A stretch of DNA of 64,000 bases. Source: Mytilisepta virgata (taxonomy: Eukaryota; Mollusca; Bivalvia; Mytilida; Mytilidae). The stretch lies in contig JAPWFG010000024.1 of assembly GCA_028015205.1 (NCBI GenBank), positions 744,001 to 808,000 on the forward strand. Reading direction: 5' to 3'. The notes beneath the pieces are model-generated. The model did not search any database. It was not told the origin of the DNA and saw only the letters and a program-made list of their open reading frames with translations. A program made the position numbers and the translations under genes. How positions within the stretch are numbered: the stretch's first letter is position 1; the number at the start of each line of letters is the position of its first letter. Below are positions 34,846 to 41,773 of the stretch, piece after piece.

Positions 34846-34861
34846 TTATCTATATCTATAA
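34846..34861 (-). promoter_or_regulatory. Start-site motif TTATAGATATAGATAA|ATG
   Basis: On the coding strand a duplicated TATAGATA immediately precedes the ATG of the membrane-protein gene, filling the gap after the preceding stop. Confidence 0.6.
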
Positions 34862-35434
34862 GAGCATGCCCAAAATGGGGATGCTTTTGAAGGGACTATT
34901 GGGACCAAGGATCAGTCCGCTTCCGTCGTAGATCTGACGTCCGCTCTTCAAATATAAGCCATCGCCGTACGTATTGGGCAAAGTGCCCGGGCTCAGATAC
35001 AGACCACGACCATGAGGTTTCACGCAGCATACTTTCCCACCCTTCTTCAGGTACAATCCAGATCCCACGGCCTTTTGGATGGCTGCGCTTCCCAAACCGC
35101 TCAATGCTCCCACGCCCAAAGCAGGCAGCACGGTTTTGGCTAGCATGGGGAGCGCAGCAGAGGCGAGACCTGCGAGCATGGGAAGGAATCCACCTTCTTT
35201 CTGCACGTTATGTCTCACCTGCTTCGGACTCATCTCCAAGACCATACCACCCTTACCACTCTGCAATATCTTGGCGATGCGCTGGATCTGGCGGCGAGTG
35301 AGAAGCACCTTATGCTCGCCAGATAGGTTGGCATGCGACAATCGGACGCTCACGGGGCAACCGTTCTTTGCCGCACGCTGGATCTTCTCTGCCTGACCTT
35401 TCGTCAAGTTCAAACCATACTCTTGATAATCCAT
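34856..35434 (-). CDS. Polinton glycine-rich virion-type protein (pX/pVI-like)
   Basis: This 192-residue protein has three parts. Residues 1-62 contain two similar segments, LTKGQAEKIQRAAKNGCPVS and LTRRQIQRIAKILQSGKGG, both helix-plus-basic. Residues 80-120 (GGFLPMLAGLASAALPMLAK, then VLPALGVGALSGLGSAA) form a hydrophobic glycine/alanine stretch. The C-terminal 70 residues hold four copies of a G-x-G-L-Y-L-x-x-G-type unit (near 124, 142, 158 and 171). Adenovirus-like core or minor proteins (pX, pVI) combine basic and membrane-active segments, and LSGLG at 111-115 fits the adenain cleavage consensus (M/I/L)-x-G-x|G. The assignment as a capsid-internal, protease-processed protein is inference. 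It lies next to the penton gene. Confidence 0.65.
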   Translation of the reverse strand: MDYQEYGLNLTKGQAEKIQRAAKNGCPVSVRLSHANLSGEHKVLLTRRQIQRIAKILQSGKGGMVLEMSPKQVRHNVQKEGGFLPMLAGLASAALPMLAKTVLPALGVGALSGLGSAAIQKAVGSGLYLKKGGKVCCVKPHGRGLYLSPGTLPNTYGDGLYLKSGRQIYDGSGLILGPNSPFKSIPILGMLL

Positions 35435-35445
35435 TTATTTATACC
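35435..35445 (-). promoter_or_regulatory. Start-site motif GGTATAAATAA|ATG
   Basis: Directly precedes the ATG of the pX/pVI-like gene and overlaps the stop codon of the penton gene at 35439. Confidence 0.6.
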
Positions 35446-36209
35446 TCACGCAGATGGAAGCGGATGGTGAGATTTTCTCCTCGCAGATCGATGGGGCGAG
35501 CGTCTTGATCGGTCAGATACGTCTGCATGCGATCGATGGTTCTCAGAGTCACCGGTAAGTAGACAAGATTCTTAGGAGTCTGGATGATCTTCATGCCGGG
35601 ATCGACGGCGGGAAAGAAGCTATAGATTGTGGACTGCTGCGTGCCGTTGACATAGCTTCCGTGGATGATATCGCTATTCACCAGGATGCTATTGATACTG
35701 ATGATATTGACGATGTTCTCGCCTTCCGCGTAGCCATTAGTGCTTCGATCGTAGGCATACGTCCGACGCTCGAATCCAAGCACCGGACTGATGCTATTGG
35801 GCACGTCGAAATCCACTTGATAATTTCTGGCGAGAGTGAGGGTCGCTCTCAGCGTCGCGCGATTGGCATCGAGAAGGACCTTTGCCTTATGCTTATTAAG
35901 CCGCAATAGTCGCTGGATCTCATCATTGATATCGTCGATTCCATAGGAGCCAGTGCTCAGTCCGACGGGAAACCAGCTAGCTCCGTCATCGGGAGAGTAG
36001 CGGAAGGAATTATTTCCTGCATGAATATTGGGGATGGAGTAGTAGGTCTCCAGATTCACGAGGGCCATCTCGTAAGATTTCTCCTCGCGCAGCTGGAGGG
36101 GCGGATTGAAGCGAGTCAAGATTTGACTATCGTTTCCGGAGACGATGAAGGAAAACCCATGCTTGGGCTCGGTATTGGTGGCGATTTGCCGCAAAAGTGA
36201 AGCGTCCAT
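35439..36209 (-). CDS. Polinton minor capsid protein, penton-like single jelly roll
   Basis: A 256-residue beta-rich protein without long helices or transmembrane segments. It starts MDASLLRQIATNTEPKHGFS and then shows the strand-rich pattern typical of Polinton mCP: ILTRFNPPLQLREEKSYEMA, LVNLETYYSIPNI, a central SYGIDDINDEIQRLL helix, VLGFERRTY, and the closing ENLTIRFHLREV. In Polintons and virophages the single jelly-roll protein forms the pentamers at the capsid vertices. The length fits the family, and the position next to the major capsid gene (15 bp apart) is conserved. Assignment rests on pattern, size and gene order. Confidence 0.85.
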   Translation of the reverse strand: MDASLLRQIATNTEPKHGFSFIVSGNDSQILTRFNPPLQLREEKSYEMALVNLETYYSIPNIHAGNNSFRYSPDDGASWFPVGLSTGSYGIDDINDEIQRLLRLNKHKAKVLLDANRATLRATLTLARNYQVDFDVPNSISPVLGFERRTYAYDRSTNGYAEGENIVNIISINSILVNSDIIHGSYVNGTQQSTIYSFFPAVDPGMKIIQTPKNLVYLPVTLRTIDRMQTYLTDQDARPIDLRGENLTIRFHLREV

Positions 36210-36220
36210 TTATCTAAGCC
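36210..36220 (-). promoter_or_regulatory. Start-site motif GGCTTAGATAA|ATG
   Basis: Directly precedes the ATG of the penton gene in the 14-bp gap after the major-capsid stop. Confidence 0.55.
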
Positions 36221-36223
36221 TCC

Positions 36224-37510
36224 TCAGAAGACGACGCTCATCTTCTGGCCGTCGGATTCGAATTGGAGGATTCGATCGGAAATGACCAGGGCGAAGGCTT
36301 GAGTATTGGCAGGGACGTTGCGCTCGAAATCGGCACGGATCTGGATATCCACCGTCGACTCTTTCAGCCGCTCGGACTGATGGCTCACGTCGATGACGAA
36401 TAGGGGATAGAGATCGATGAAGTCGGAGGGATTGATGCCACCATTGCTGAGCAGACTTTCCATGCTATGGAATTTCTTGCGGAATTCGGCAGCCTCCTTA
36501 TAGACCCTGGCGACCCTGCATTGGGTGAAGTCGGCATTGAAATCCACGGCGGGATAACGCTCCGCATTGAGGGTCACGTGGATATTTCGCAATCGGCAGT
36601 GGTCGAAGACGGCGGCATTATGCAGCTGATCGTTGCTCCTATCCGTTTGGAAGGCGACGATGATCCATCGAGGTTTTTCTCGCCCGCTTTTAGCAGCTAG
36701 GCGCCAGTGAAATTGCGAAGTCTGGGGCACGGCTATGGAGTCGCACTGCCTCATGCGAAATCCGCAATCGATCTTGGTCTTGCCCTGGATGGTCTTATAG
36801 AGCCGCAGCTTCTTTTCGTCGGACGGGATGACGTGGGGGACGAACCAGGAAATCTTGCTCAAGACTATCTTGGCCACGTCGTTGACGGCGGCGGCTCGGA
36901 GGATGGCATTGGAATCCGAATCGCGCACCATGGAGAGCTCGTGCTTGAATCCGTAGACGATCTTATCATAGTCCTCGGCAAAGCCAAAGACGTGCTTGAG
37001 AGGGATGGAGAAGGAAAAGGATCCCTTATTGGTTGGCTTGGTGATGATATATCCGTGGCGTGCCGCGAATCCGACGTTATCTGCCTCAGCATCGGCCGTG
37101 GAGTCCTTGAACCATAGCTGGTTGAGGCCTTGCGATTTGGAAAAGTCGTCGGGATACGTCAGCATCCCTAGCATGGTGGTTGCGATACCCGGATCGTTGA
37201 GATGCTCGATCTGCTGGCCGGAAAGTCGGTAGCTGATGCTTCGGAAGAGAAACATGACGCCGTTATGGACGAGCGATATGAGATTGTCGTCGGCATACGC
37301 AGTGCCATCATTCTTCTGAAGTCGGCCTTCGATCAAGAGATAGCTTTCGGAGGGATGAAGGAAGAGATCCTGAGTCTCGATATTGATGCGTATCTCTGCG
37401 CCGGCATTATTCAGCTGCGCCCCGGCTTGAGGTTCGTATTCGTGAACCTGATATTCCTGGAGACTTTCATCGAAAGTCAGTCCTTCGGTGATAGAGAGCA
37501 TATCGGCCAT
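36224..37510 (-). CDS. Polinton major capsid protein, double jelly roll (hexon-like)
   Basis: A 428-residue protein matching the usual Polinton MCP size. The N-terminus (SLQEYQVHEYEPQAGAQLNN, then IRINIETQDLFLHPSESYLL) and the following YRLSGQQIEHLNDPG are the conserved start of the first jelly roll. The second half carries WFVPHVIPSDEKKL, GFRMRQCDSIAVP and FHWRLAAKSGREKPRWIIVA, the well-conserved capsid core, then LRNIHVTLNAERYP. It ends with DIQIRADFERNVPANTQAFA, also family-typical. Trimers of this protein would form the hexagonal capsomers. There is no internal stop or frameshift. It is the strongest evidence that the element is virus-like and not a simple transposon. Confidence 0.93.
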   Translation of the reverse strand: MADMLSITEGLTFDESLQEYQVHEYEPQAGAQLNNAGAEIRINIETQDLFLHPSESYLLIEGRLQKNDGTAYADDNLISLVHNGVMFLFRSISYRLSGQQIEHLNDPGIATTMLGMLTYPDDFSKSQGLNQLWFKDSTADAEADNVGFAARHGYIITKPTNKGSFSFSIPLKHVFGFAEDYDKIVYGFKHELSMVRDSDSNAILRAAAVNDVAKIVLSKISWFVPHVIPSDEKKLRLYKTIQGKTKIDCGFRMRQCDSIAVPQTSQFHWRLAAKSGREKPRWIIVAFQTDRSNDQLHNAAVFDHCRLRNIHVTLNAERYPAVDFNADFTQCRVARVYKEAAEFRKKFHSMESLLSNGGINPSDFIDLYPLFVIDVSHQSERLKESTVDIQIRADFERNVPANTQAFALVISDRILQFESDGQKMSVVF

Positions 37511-37527
37511 GATATATTTATCTATAA
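37511..37527 (-). promoter_or_regulatory. Start-site motif TTATAGATAAATATATC|ATG
   Basis: TTATAGATAAA lies six bases before the ATG of the major capsid gene; unlike most other genes the motif does not touch the start codon. Confidence 0.55.
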
Positions 37528-37865
37528 CGCTGGACGAAGTCGTGGATGGTGGCGATCCCCCCGCCTGAGATGAGATTATTGAGACGGACCTGCTGCTGCG
37601 AAGTCCTCTTGGTCTTGGGGGTAGGTGCTGGGGGAGGATTTTTCTTACGACTCATTCGACGGACGACGTGGTCCACCGCCTTGCTCGCACCTTTCTCCAC
37701 GCCTTTCAGGGCTGCATTGGAAGCGGCGCTCACAGCCTTGCTTCCCAACGTCTTGGCGGCGGAGGAGGAAAGCACCCGTCCGGCCAGACTGGCGATCGTA
37801 TCGAAAAGGCCTTTTCCGCCGACGGCATACTTTCGACGATATCCGTGATTCACTACTAAAGGCAT
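37518..37865 (-). CDS. Polinton small basic core-like protein
   Basis: The ATG at 37865 (MPLVVNHGYRRKYAVGG) is preferred over one nine codons upstream. The upstream one lies inside the previous gene's coding region, while the start motif precedes the chosen one. The 115-residue protein has a basic N-terminus and the stretch AVGGKGLFDTIASLAGRVLS that looks like an amphipathic helix after a Gly-Gly. It then has an alanine/lysine-rich helix (NAALKGVEKGASKAVDHVVR), a proline-rich linker and a Gly-rich C-terminus (NLISGGGIATIHDFVQRYR). Adenain cleaves after x-G-G, so both GG sites are possible processing points. By size, charge and place before the major capsid gene it resembles adenovirus pVI/pX-like internal proteins; this is inference. 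Confidence 0.65.
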   Translation of the reverse strand: MPLVVNHGYRRKYAVGGKGLFDTIASLAGRVLSSSAAKTLGSKAVSAASNAALKGVEKGASKAVDHVVRRMSRKKNPPPAPTPKTKRTSQQQVRLNNLISGGGIATIHDFVQRYR

Positions 37866-37882
37866 CGTAAATTTATTTAGAG
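37866..37882 (-). promoter_or_regulatory. Start-site motif CTCTAAATAAATTTACG|ATG
   Basis: TAAATAAAT lies six bases before the chosen ATG and overlaps the preceding stop codon (37877-37879). Confidence 0.45.
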
Positions 37883-38737
37883 GAGCTTCCAATGCAGCTT
37901 CTCGTACTCACTCCTGCTGATATGACCAGACTTCCTCATGGCATCGAGGATGGCCACGATTTCGTTGCGCACCCCATTATTTCCAGCCTGGTAGGCAGCA
38001 GCGCAAAGATCGAGGCGATCCAGCAACTGGTCGAAGCACGTGGGGAGGAAGACGGTCGAAACCCCACTCCCATACTTATCCTGCTTATAGAGGTAGGAGA
38101 CGATCTCCTTCCATTTCCGACTTTTGCTGGCCTTGGGAGTCTGCGAGAGCGAAGAATTGCCTTGATACATGGCATTGGATGCTCGCAGGATTTCACCATA
38201 GGTATGCAAGTCCTCCACGTCGAAATCTTTGGGATTCTTCATGACCATGAGCTCCCACAGGCCGGGGGTACCCTCATAGCGCTCGCCATCGACGAAGATA
38301 TCGTCTCCATCGAAAGTGACGGGCAGACTTCCGATCATGATGCCGCCGTCTTCCACTCGCAATCCAAAGGTATGGTCGGCCTGGGGAGTCATACTGAGCT
38401 GAAGATAGTGGGTGGCTCGCGGACCGAGGTTGGTTTTCAAAGCTTGCTCGATGGCAAGCGGATCGTCGTCGCCCTCGGCGGCAGGGAGAGGAGGAGGAAG
38501 GGCAGGCACCGGGGCGGGCAGAGCGAGTGGGATATCTTCGATCTTTTTGGTGATCTGGGAGGCAGTCTCCTTTTGCGTCTCGACCACGGGCTTGAATATC
38601 TTGGAGAGATCGCGGCTGAGTCCGATATTATCTAGGCGACGCTGCATATCGCTAGCCTGGATGCTGCGCTTGGTCTCATGCAAGTCCCTAGCAAGCGCCT
38701 CACGCTGCTTGGGATCGGTGATCTTGATAAACGTCAT
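37877..38737 (-). CDS. Conserved Polinton protein, DUF8207-like
   Basis: The 286-residue product starts at ATG 38737 (MTFIKITDPKQREALARDLH). The open frame runs 84 codons further up, but those codons translate the 22-bp tandem repeat and are not believable protein. Residues 1-80 are charged and helical with a probable coiled coil. A proline-rich linker (ALPAPVPALPPPLPA) follows. The C-terminal half carries the recognisable core TFGLRVEDGGIMIGSLPVTF, then DDIFVDGERYEGTPGLWELM and a DPKDF-type continuation NPKDFDVEDLHTYGEILRAS. That G-T-P-G-L-W-E-L core marks an uncharacterised family frequent in animal Polintons, which I recall as DUF8207. Function is unknown; a virion or assembly role is suggested only by neighbours. 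Confidence 0.75.
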   Translation of the reverse strand: MTFIKITDPKQREALARDLHETKRSIQASDMQRRLDNIGLSRDLSKIFKPVVETQKETASQITKKIEDIPLALPAPVPALPPPLPAAEGDDDPLAIEQALKTNLGPRATHYLQLSMTPQADHTFGLRVEDGGIMIGSLPVTFDGDDIFVDGERYEGTPGLWELMVMKNPKDFDVEDLHTYGEILRASNAMYQGNSSLSQTPKASKSRKWKEIVSYLYKQDKYGSGVSTVFLPTCFDQLLDRLDLCAAAYQAGNNGVRNEIVAILDAMRKSGHISRSEYEKLHWKLL

Positions 38738-38749
38738 TTTATTTATAGC
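38738..38749 (-). promoter_or_regulatory. Start-site motif GCTATAAATAAA|ATG
   Basis: TATAAATAAA abuts the ATG at 38737. Its presence supports this start over the longer open frame through the repeat array. Confidence 0.6.
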
Positions 38750-38756
38750 ATCGCCC

Positions 38757-38910
38757 AACGCCCCCAAGCGATGGATCGAACGCCCCATAGCGTTGGAACG
38801 AACGCCCCTAAGCGATGGATCGAACGCCCCTAAGCGATGGATCGAACGCCCCATAGCGTTGGAACGAACGCCCCTAAGCGTTGGATCGATCGTCCCATAG
38901 CGTTCAAGCC
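38757..38910. repeat. 22-bp tandem array, exactly seven units, in Polinton gap
   Basis: Seven 22-bp units alternate between two versions, AACGCCCCTAAGCGATGGATCG and AACGCCCCATAGCGTTGGAACG, giving a partial 44-bp higher-order period. The last unit is diverged. The array fills most of the 233-bp gap between the zinc-finger gene and the DUF8207-like gene, in an otherwise tightly packed block. Its period divided by three is not integral, so frames through it do not repeat in register. A role in replication, packaging or expression is possible but unsupported. Confidence 0.85.
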
Positions 38911-38970
38911 ATCTCCCATGCTTTTTGCCTCCTACCTCAGCGGGATGCAAAAACCGTGGATTTACCCCTC

Positions 38971-39507
38971 CTACGCACTCTCTATGCATTTGGAGGAGCA
39001 GAAAGGCTCACGACCGATCCTCTTCACGCCTTTGAGGAGATCGTACTCCCCCGCCATCCTCGCTTTTACGCCTGACCAGAGAGTGATAAATTTGGGTACG
39101 TATATAGCCTCCTCGTGGATATTATGCAAAGCCTTACCGCGGGCAATCTTAGCTCCACACCGATAGCATACCTTGGGGAAAAGCTTTGAATGCCTCTTGC
39201 ACTTATCACTGCCCGATATGGAGGGATACGTGCACTGATGGCCGCGGACGGTCTTGATGCAGCACGGGGGTCTGGGCGCTGGCTTAGGTTTGCGGTTGGA
39301 GTGGGAATTATAGGTCCTTCCTTCGAAATCCTGATCATCGAGGCGGCTAGCATATCTTTCAGCACCGCATCGACTGCAGCTATAGCCTGGGATCTCATGG
39401 TTGATAAGCACACGCTCCCACTGGTGCTTGCATTTAGGGGGTGGTAGTGGGGACTCCCGATCCAAGTCTCGTTGATTCTCAAGGAAAAATTCCTTCAAGT
39501 AATCCAT
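38971..39507 (-). CDS. Polinton zinc-finger protein paralogous to the polymerase N-terminus
   Basis: A 178-residue cysteine-rich protein. It starts MDYLKEFFLENQRDL, nearly the same as MDHFQDFFLENEQDL in the polymerase. Then come Cys/His pairs: CKHQWE with YSCSRCGAERY (first finger), and PPCCIKTVRGHQCTYP with DKCKRHSKLF (second), matching in order the polymerase's ACQNCGVQL and CGVPLKRKKGQFC with LCWRHSKQP. A third set, VCYRCGAKIARGKALHN with EPFCSSKC, occurs only here. So the protein is a duplicated polymerase N-terminal module with an added C-terminal zinc-binding domain. It might contact the same DNA or protein partner as the polymerase; that is inference. It follows the ATPase gene without a gap. 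Confidence 0.75.
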   Translation of the reverse strand: MDYLKEFFLENQRDLDRESPLPPPKCKHQWERVLINHEIPGYSCSRCGAERYASRLDDQDFEGRTYNSHSNRKPKPAPRPPCCIKTVRGHQCTYPSISGSDKCKRHSKLFPKVCYRCGAKIARGKALHNIHEEAIYVPKFITLWSGVKARMAGEYDLLKGVKRIGREPFCSSKCIESA

Positions 39508-39523
39508 TCTTTATCTTATACTC
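39508..39523 (-). promoter_or_regulatory. Start-site motif GAGTATAAGATAAAGA|ATG
   Basis: TATAAGATAAAGA precedes the ATG of the zinc-finger gene and overlaps the ATPase stop (39516-39518). Confidence 0.5.
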
Positions 39524-40280
39524 GATAGAAATCGTCTAGATTGCATCGATATTTCCCAGCCGTCTTGGGGCTCGTGAGATCGATGGTCATGAATCCGCGA
39601 GGCTTGGACCAGCAGTGGTCGCACAGGGCATCGAATTGGGCGGGGGTGAGATCACCGCAATGGTCCCGGCGGATATGATCGCGATTCTTGGCATCCTGCT
39701 CGAAGAGGCAGATGAAGTTGGCATTCTCTCGGATCGATTGCCGCGGGAGCTTGAAGTAATTTTGGCAGAGGTAGAAGCAGTCGACGTTATTATGCCGACC
39801 GCGCACGTAGTAGTCCTCGCACTTGCTCTGCTTGCTCAGCATCAGGTCGTCGAAGACCATGAGATTTTTGCGGGCGGGATCGAGCTCTCGGGGATCGGGC
39901 ACGTCGCTCGCCTCCTCGAAGAAGAAAGCTTCGATGCCGCTAGGCTTGGACGGCGGCTTCATCATCTGCACCACGTCGACCAGAGAGTGGGGGTAGCGAT
40001 CCTTGATGGAGAGAAGGTCGCGGATATCGTCTTTCGAAAATCCTTTTCCCAGCGCCTGCCGCAGCAGCTGATAGATGGGCTGATGGAGCGATTTTCCGAA
40101 GATGTAGAGTCGATCGTAATCGAGCCATCCATCGCGCAGGAGGAGATTATTCAGCAGAGTCGTCTTGCCACAGTCCGATTTCCCGATGATCAGACCTCGG
40201 ATGGATCGCTGCGGGAGGAGAAAATGGTTTTGCCGACGACTCGTGGCAGGCTCATCATAGGTAAGGTCTTCAACGTCCAT
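39516..40280 (-). CDS. Polinton genome-packaging ATPase (FtsK/HerA, A32-like)
   Basis: A 254-residue P-loop ATPase of the size usual for Polinton packaging motors. The Walker A motif is GKSDCGKT (33-40) after a hydrophobic strand RGLIIG. Walker B is NLMVFDDL (139-146) with Asp144-Asp145. It is followed by the VDCFYLCQNYFKLPRQSIRE segment (166-185), whose Gln/Asn and Arg residues correspond to the sensor and arginine-finger region of A32/FtsK-type motors. Such enzymes pump viral DNA into preformed capsids using ATP. It is the first gene of the minus block, divergent from the PLA2 gene with only 13 bp between the two start codons. Confidence 0.93.
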   Translation of the reverse strand: MDVEDLTYDEPATSRRQNHFLLPQRSIRGLIIGKSDCGKTTLLNNLLLRDGWLDYDRLYIFGKSLHQPIYQLLRQALGKGFSKDDIRDLLSIKDRYPHSLVDVVQMMKPPSKPSGIEAFFFEEASDVPDPRELDPARKNLMVFDDLMLSKQSKCEDYYVRGRHNNVDCFYLCQNYFKLPRQSIRENANFICLFEQDAKNRDHIRRDHCGDLTPAQFDALCDHCWSKPRGFMTIDLTSPKTAGKYRCNLDDFYRV

Positions 40281-40293
40281 TTATCTATATAAA
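40281..40293. promoter_or_regulatory. 13-bp bidirectional start motif between ATPase and PLA2 genes
   Basis: The whole gap between two divergent ATGs is TTATCTATATAAA. Read left it gives TATAGATAA|ATG, read right CTATATAAA|ATG. No room exists for a conventional promoter with a 5' leader in either direction. Confidence 0.65.
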
Positions 40294-40815
40294 ATGGGAA
40301 TGTATTGCTTGAAGTGCAAGAAGAAGACGGAGACGAATAATCGCGCCGTGATCACGAGCGATGACGGACGGCGGCGGCGAAAGGTGGGAACCTGCGTCGA
40401 GTGCGGTGCGCGAAAGTCGCAATTTATCAAGACGGAGGAGGGCGCCGGGCTCGTGAATAAGATGATCAATCGACTGCCCGTCGAGATGCATCTGCCGGGG
40501 CATAATTTCACCGGTCCGGGGACCAGACTCGACCAGCGACTCAATGCCGACGGCACCCCAAAACCTTGGTCCATACCCATCAATCGAGTCGATGAGGCCG
40601 CCTATCGGCACGATCTTTGCTATGCTAAGCACAAGGATACGGCCGCACGCAATTCGATCTGCGATAAGACGATGCTAGCCTCCCTCGATGCCATCCCCAA
40701 TCCCACTGCACGTGAGCGCCTCGAGCGTGGCATCGTCAGACCCATCATCGGTACCAAAGCACGATTTGGGCTGGGCGTGGGGGGAAAAAAAAAGTCCGAT
40801 GGTCGGATGAGCTAG
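40294..40815 (+). CDS. Polinton zinc-ribbon / parvovirus-type phospholipase A2 protein
   Basis: A 173-residue protein with two domains. Residues 4-38 are a zinc ribbon with Cys5-x2-Cys8 and Cys34-x2-Cys37. Residues 64-130 are a phospholipase A2-like core: calcium-loop-like GHNFTGPGTRLDQRL (Gly74-Pro-Gly76), then VDEAAYRHDLCYAKH with the catalytic His106-Asp107 and Tyr110. In parvoviruses a similar PLA2 in the VP1 unique region breaches the endosomal membrane, and comparable domains are known in adintovirus-like elements. The 3' end overlaps the integrase frame (-1 register) at an A9 run, 40785-40793, before its own stop at 40815. It may therefore be made alone or as the N-terminal part of a longer product. 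Confidence 0.85.
   Translation: MGMYCLKCKKKTETNNRAVITSDDGRRRRKVGTCVECGARKSQFIKTEEGAGLVNKMINRLPVEMHLPGHNFTGPGTRLDQRLNADGTPKPWSIPINRVDEAAYRHDLCYAKHKDTAARNSICDKTMLASLDAIPNPTARERLERGIVRPIIGTKARFGLGVGGKKKSDGRMS
40785..40793 (+). promoter_or_regulatory. A9 run, candidate -1 slippage site before integrase
   Basis: Nine A lie in the PLA2 frame as A-AAA-AAA-AAG. This contains both A AAA AAA and A AAA AAG heptamers of the X XXY YYZ type. One step back enters the integrase frame. A 6-bp hairpin (GTCCGA, loop TGG, TCGGAT, with one G-T pair) starts directly after the run at 40794-40808, closer than the 5-9 bases usual for ribosomal frameshift signals, so transcriptional slippage is an alternative. Confidence 0.55.
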
Positions 40816-41723
40816 CCGAAGAGCTGCACAAGCCAGTCCGACGCAAATTTCAGAAGCGCCGCGTGGTGGTAGGTGGGGTGGATGATACCTGGGCTGCCGA
40901 TCTCGTAGATATGAGCGCCTTCTCCCGCGATAATCGAGGCTTCAAATACCTTCTGAGCATCATCGACGTCTTTTCCAAATACGGCTGGTTGGTGCCGCTC
41001 AAGGATAAGAAAGGCGCCACGGTGCGAGATGCCTTCCGGACCGTCTTCAAGGATCGCACGCCCGAGAAGCTATGGACCGATAAGGGCACGGAATTTTATA
41101 ATCGCGAGGTGAAGGATCTGCTCCGGAAGCACGACGTCGATCTCTACTCTACCGAGAACGAAGAGAAATCGAGCGTGGTGGAGCGCTGGAATCGTACCAT
41201 GAAGGAGAAGATGTTCAAATACTTTTCAGCCAATTCCACGCGCGCCTACCTCCCCGTCCTGGACGATTTCGTCCGCCAGTATAATACCACCAAGCATCGA
41301 TCCATCAAGATGACCCCCACCGCCGCCAGCCAGAAAGAGCACGAGGTCAAAGTCTTCTGGAATCTCTACGGAGACCTTCCGCCCATGCAGCCTCAGCGAT
41401 TCGACGTCGGCGATCAGGTCCGGATCACCAAGAAGAAGGGCATCTTCGAGAAGGGATATACTCCGCGCTGGACGGAGGAGATCTTTACCATCGCTCAGGC
41501 CCTAGCGACGCAGCCGCCCACCTATCGTCTCAAAGACTACAAGGGTGAGGAAATCCAGGGATCCTTTTACGAGCCCGAGCTCCAGCGCACCGACCAGGAT
41601 ATCTTTCGCATCGAGAAAATCTTGAGCCGACGCATCCGGAATGGGGAGAAAGAAATCCGCGTCAAATGGAGAGGATATCCCAAAACCTTCAATTCCTGGG
41701 TCAAGGAGTCCGACTGGCGATGA
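40794..41723 (+). CDS. Polinton integrase, retroviral DDE type with chromodomain
   Basis: This frame is open from 40716 but has no ATG until 40911, which lies after the first catalytic Asp, so an ATG-initiated product would be dead. The start given here is just after the A9 run; the region ELAEELHKPVRRKFQKRR before the core looks like genuine integrase sequence. The core has WAADLVDMSAF (first Asp, codon at 40899), KLWTDKGTEFYN (second Asp, 40​079-equivalent codon near 41079) and SSVVERWNRT (Glu near 41181), spaced 33 residues apart. The C-terminus is a chromodomain, FRIEKILSRR through EIRVKWRGYPKTFNSWVKE, which in other elements directs integration to marked chromatin. It is convergent with the fibre-like gene. 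Confidence 0.92.
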   Translation, partial: VRWSDELAEELHKPVRRKFQKRRVVVGGVDDTWAADLVDMSAFSRDNRGFKYLLSIIDVFSKYGWLVPLKDKKGATVRDAFRTVFKDRTPEKLWTDKGTEFYNREVKDLLRKHDVDLYSTENEEKSSVVERWNRTMKEKMFKYFSANSTRAYLPVLDDFVRQYNTTKHRSIKMTPTAASQKEHEVKVFWNLYGDLPPMQPQRFDVGDQVRITKKKGIFEKGYTPRWTEEIFTIAQALATQPPTYRLKDYKGEEIQGSFYEPELQRTDQDIFRIEKILSRRIRNGEKEIRVKWRGYPKTFNSWVKESDWR

Positions 41724-41733
41724 TCCCCCCAGG

Positions 41734-41766
41734 CTTTCCGGTCTCGATTCAAAGGAGACCAGAAAG
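41734..41766. terminator. Hairpin between convergent Polinton genes, right
   Basis: CTTTCCGGTCTC and GAGACCAGAAAG form a 12-bp stem with one mismatch around a 9-base loop. It begins 11 bp after the integrase stop and ends before the stop of the fibre-like gene. The placement and design match the hairpin at 34281-34316. Confidence 0.6.
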
Positions 41767-41773
41767 TCTTGAT

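Noticed and set aside
37892..38635. 247-codon + strand frame opposite the DUF8207-like gene, and 46129-46863 opposite the polymerase
   Set aside because: Long antisense frames are expected in GC-rich coding DNA. They show no domain, have no start motif and lie opposite well-supported genes.
38738..38989. N-terminal extension of the DUF8207-like gene through the 22-bp array
   Set aside because: The 84 extra codons translate the tandem repeat. The start motif and family-like sequence begin at ATG 38737.
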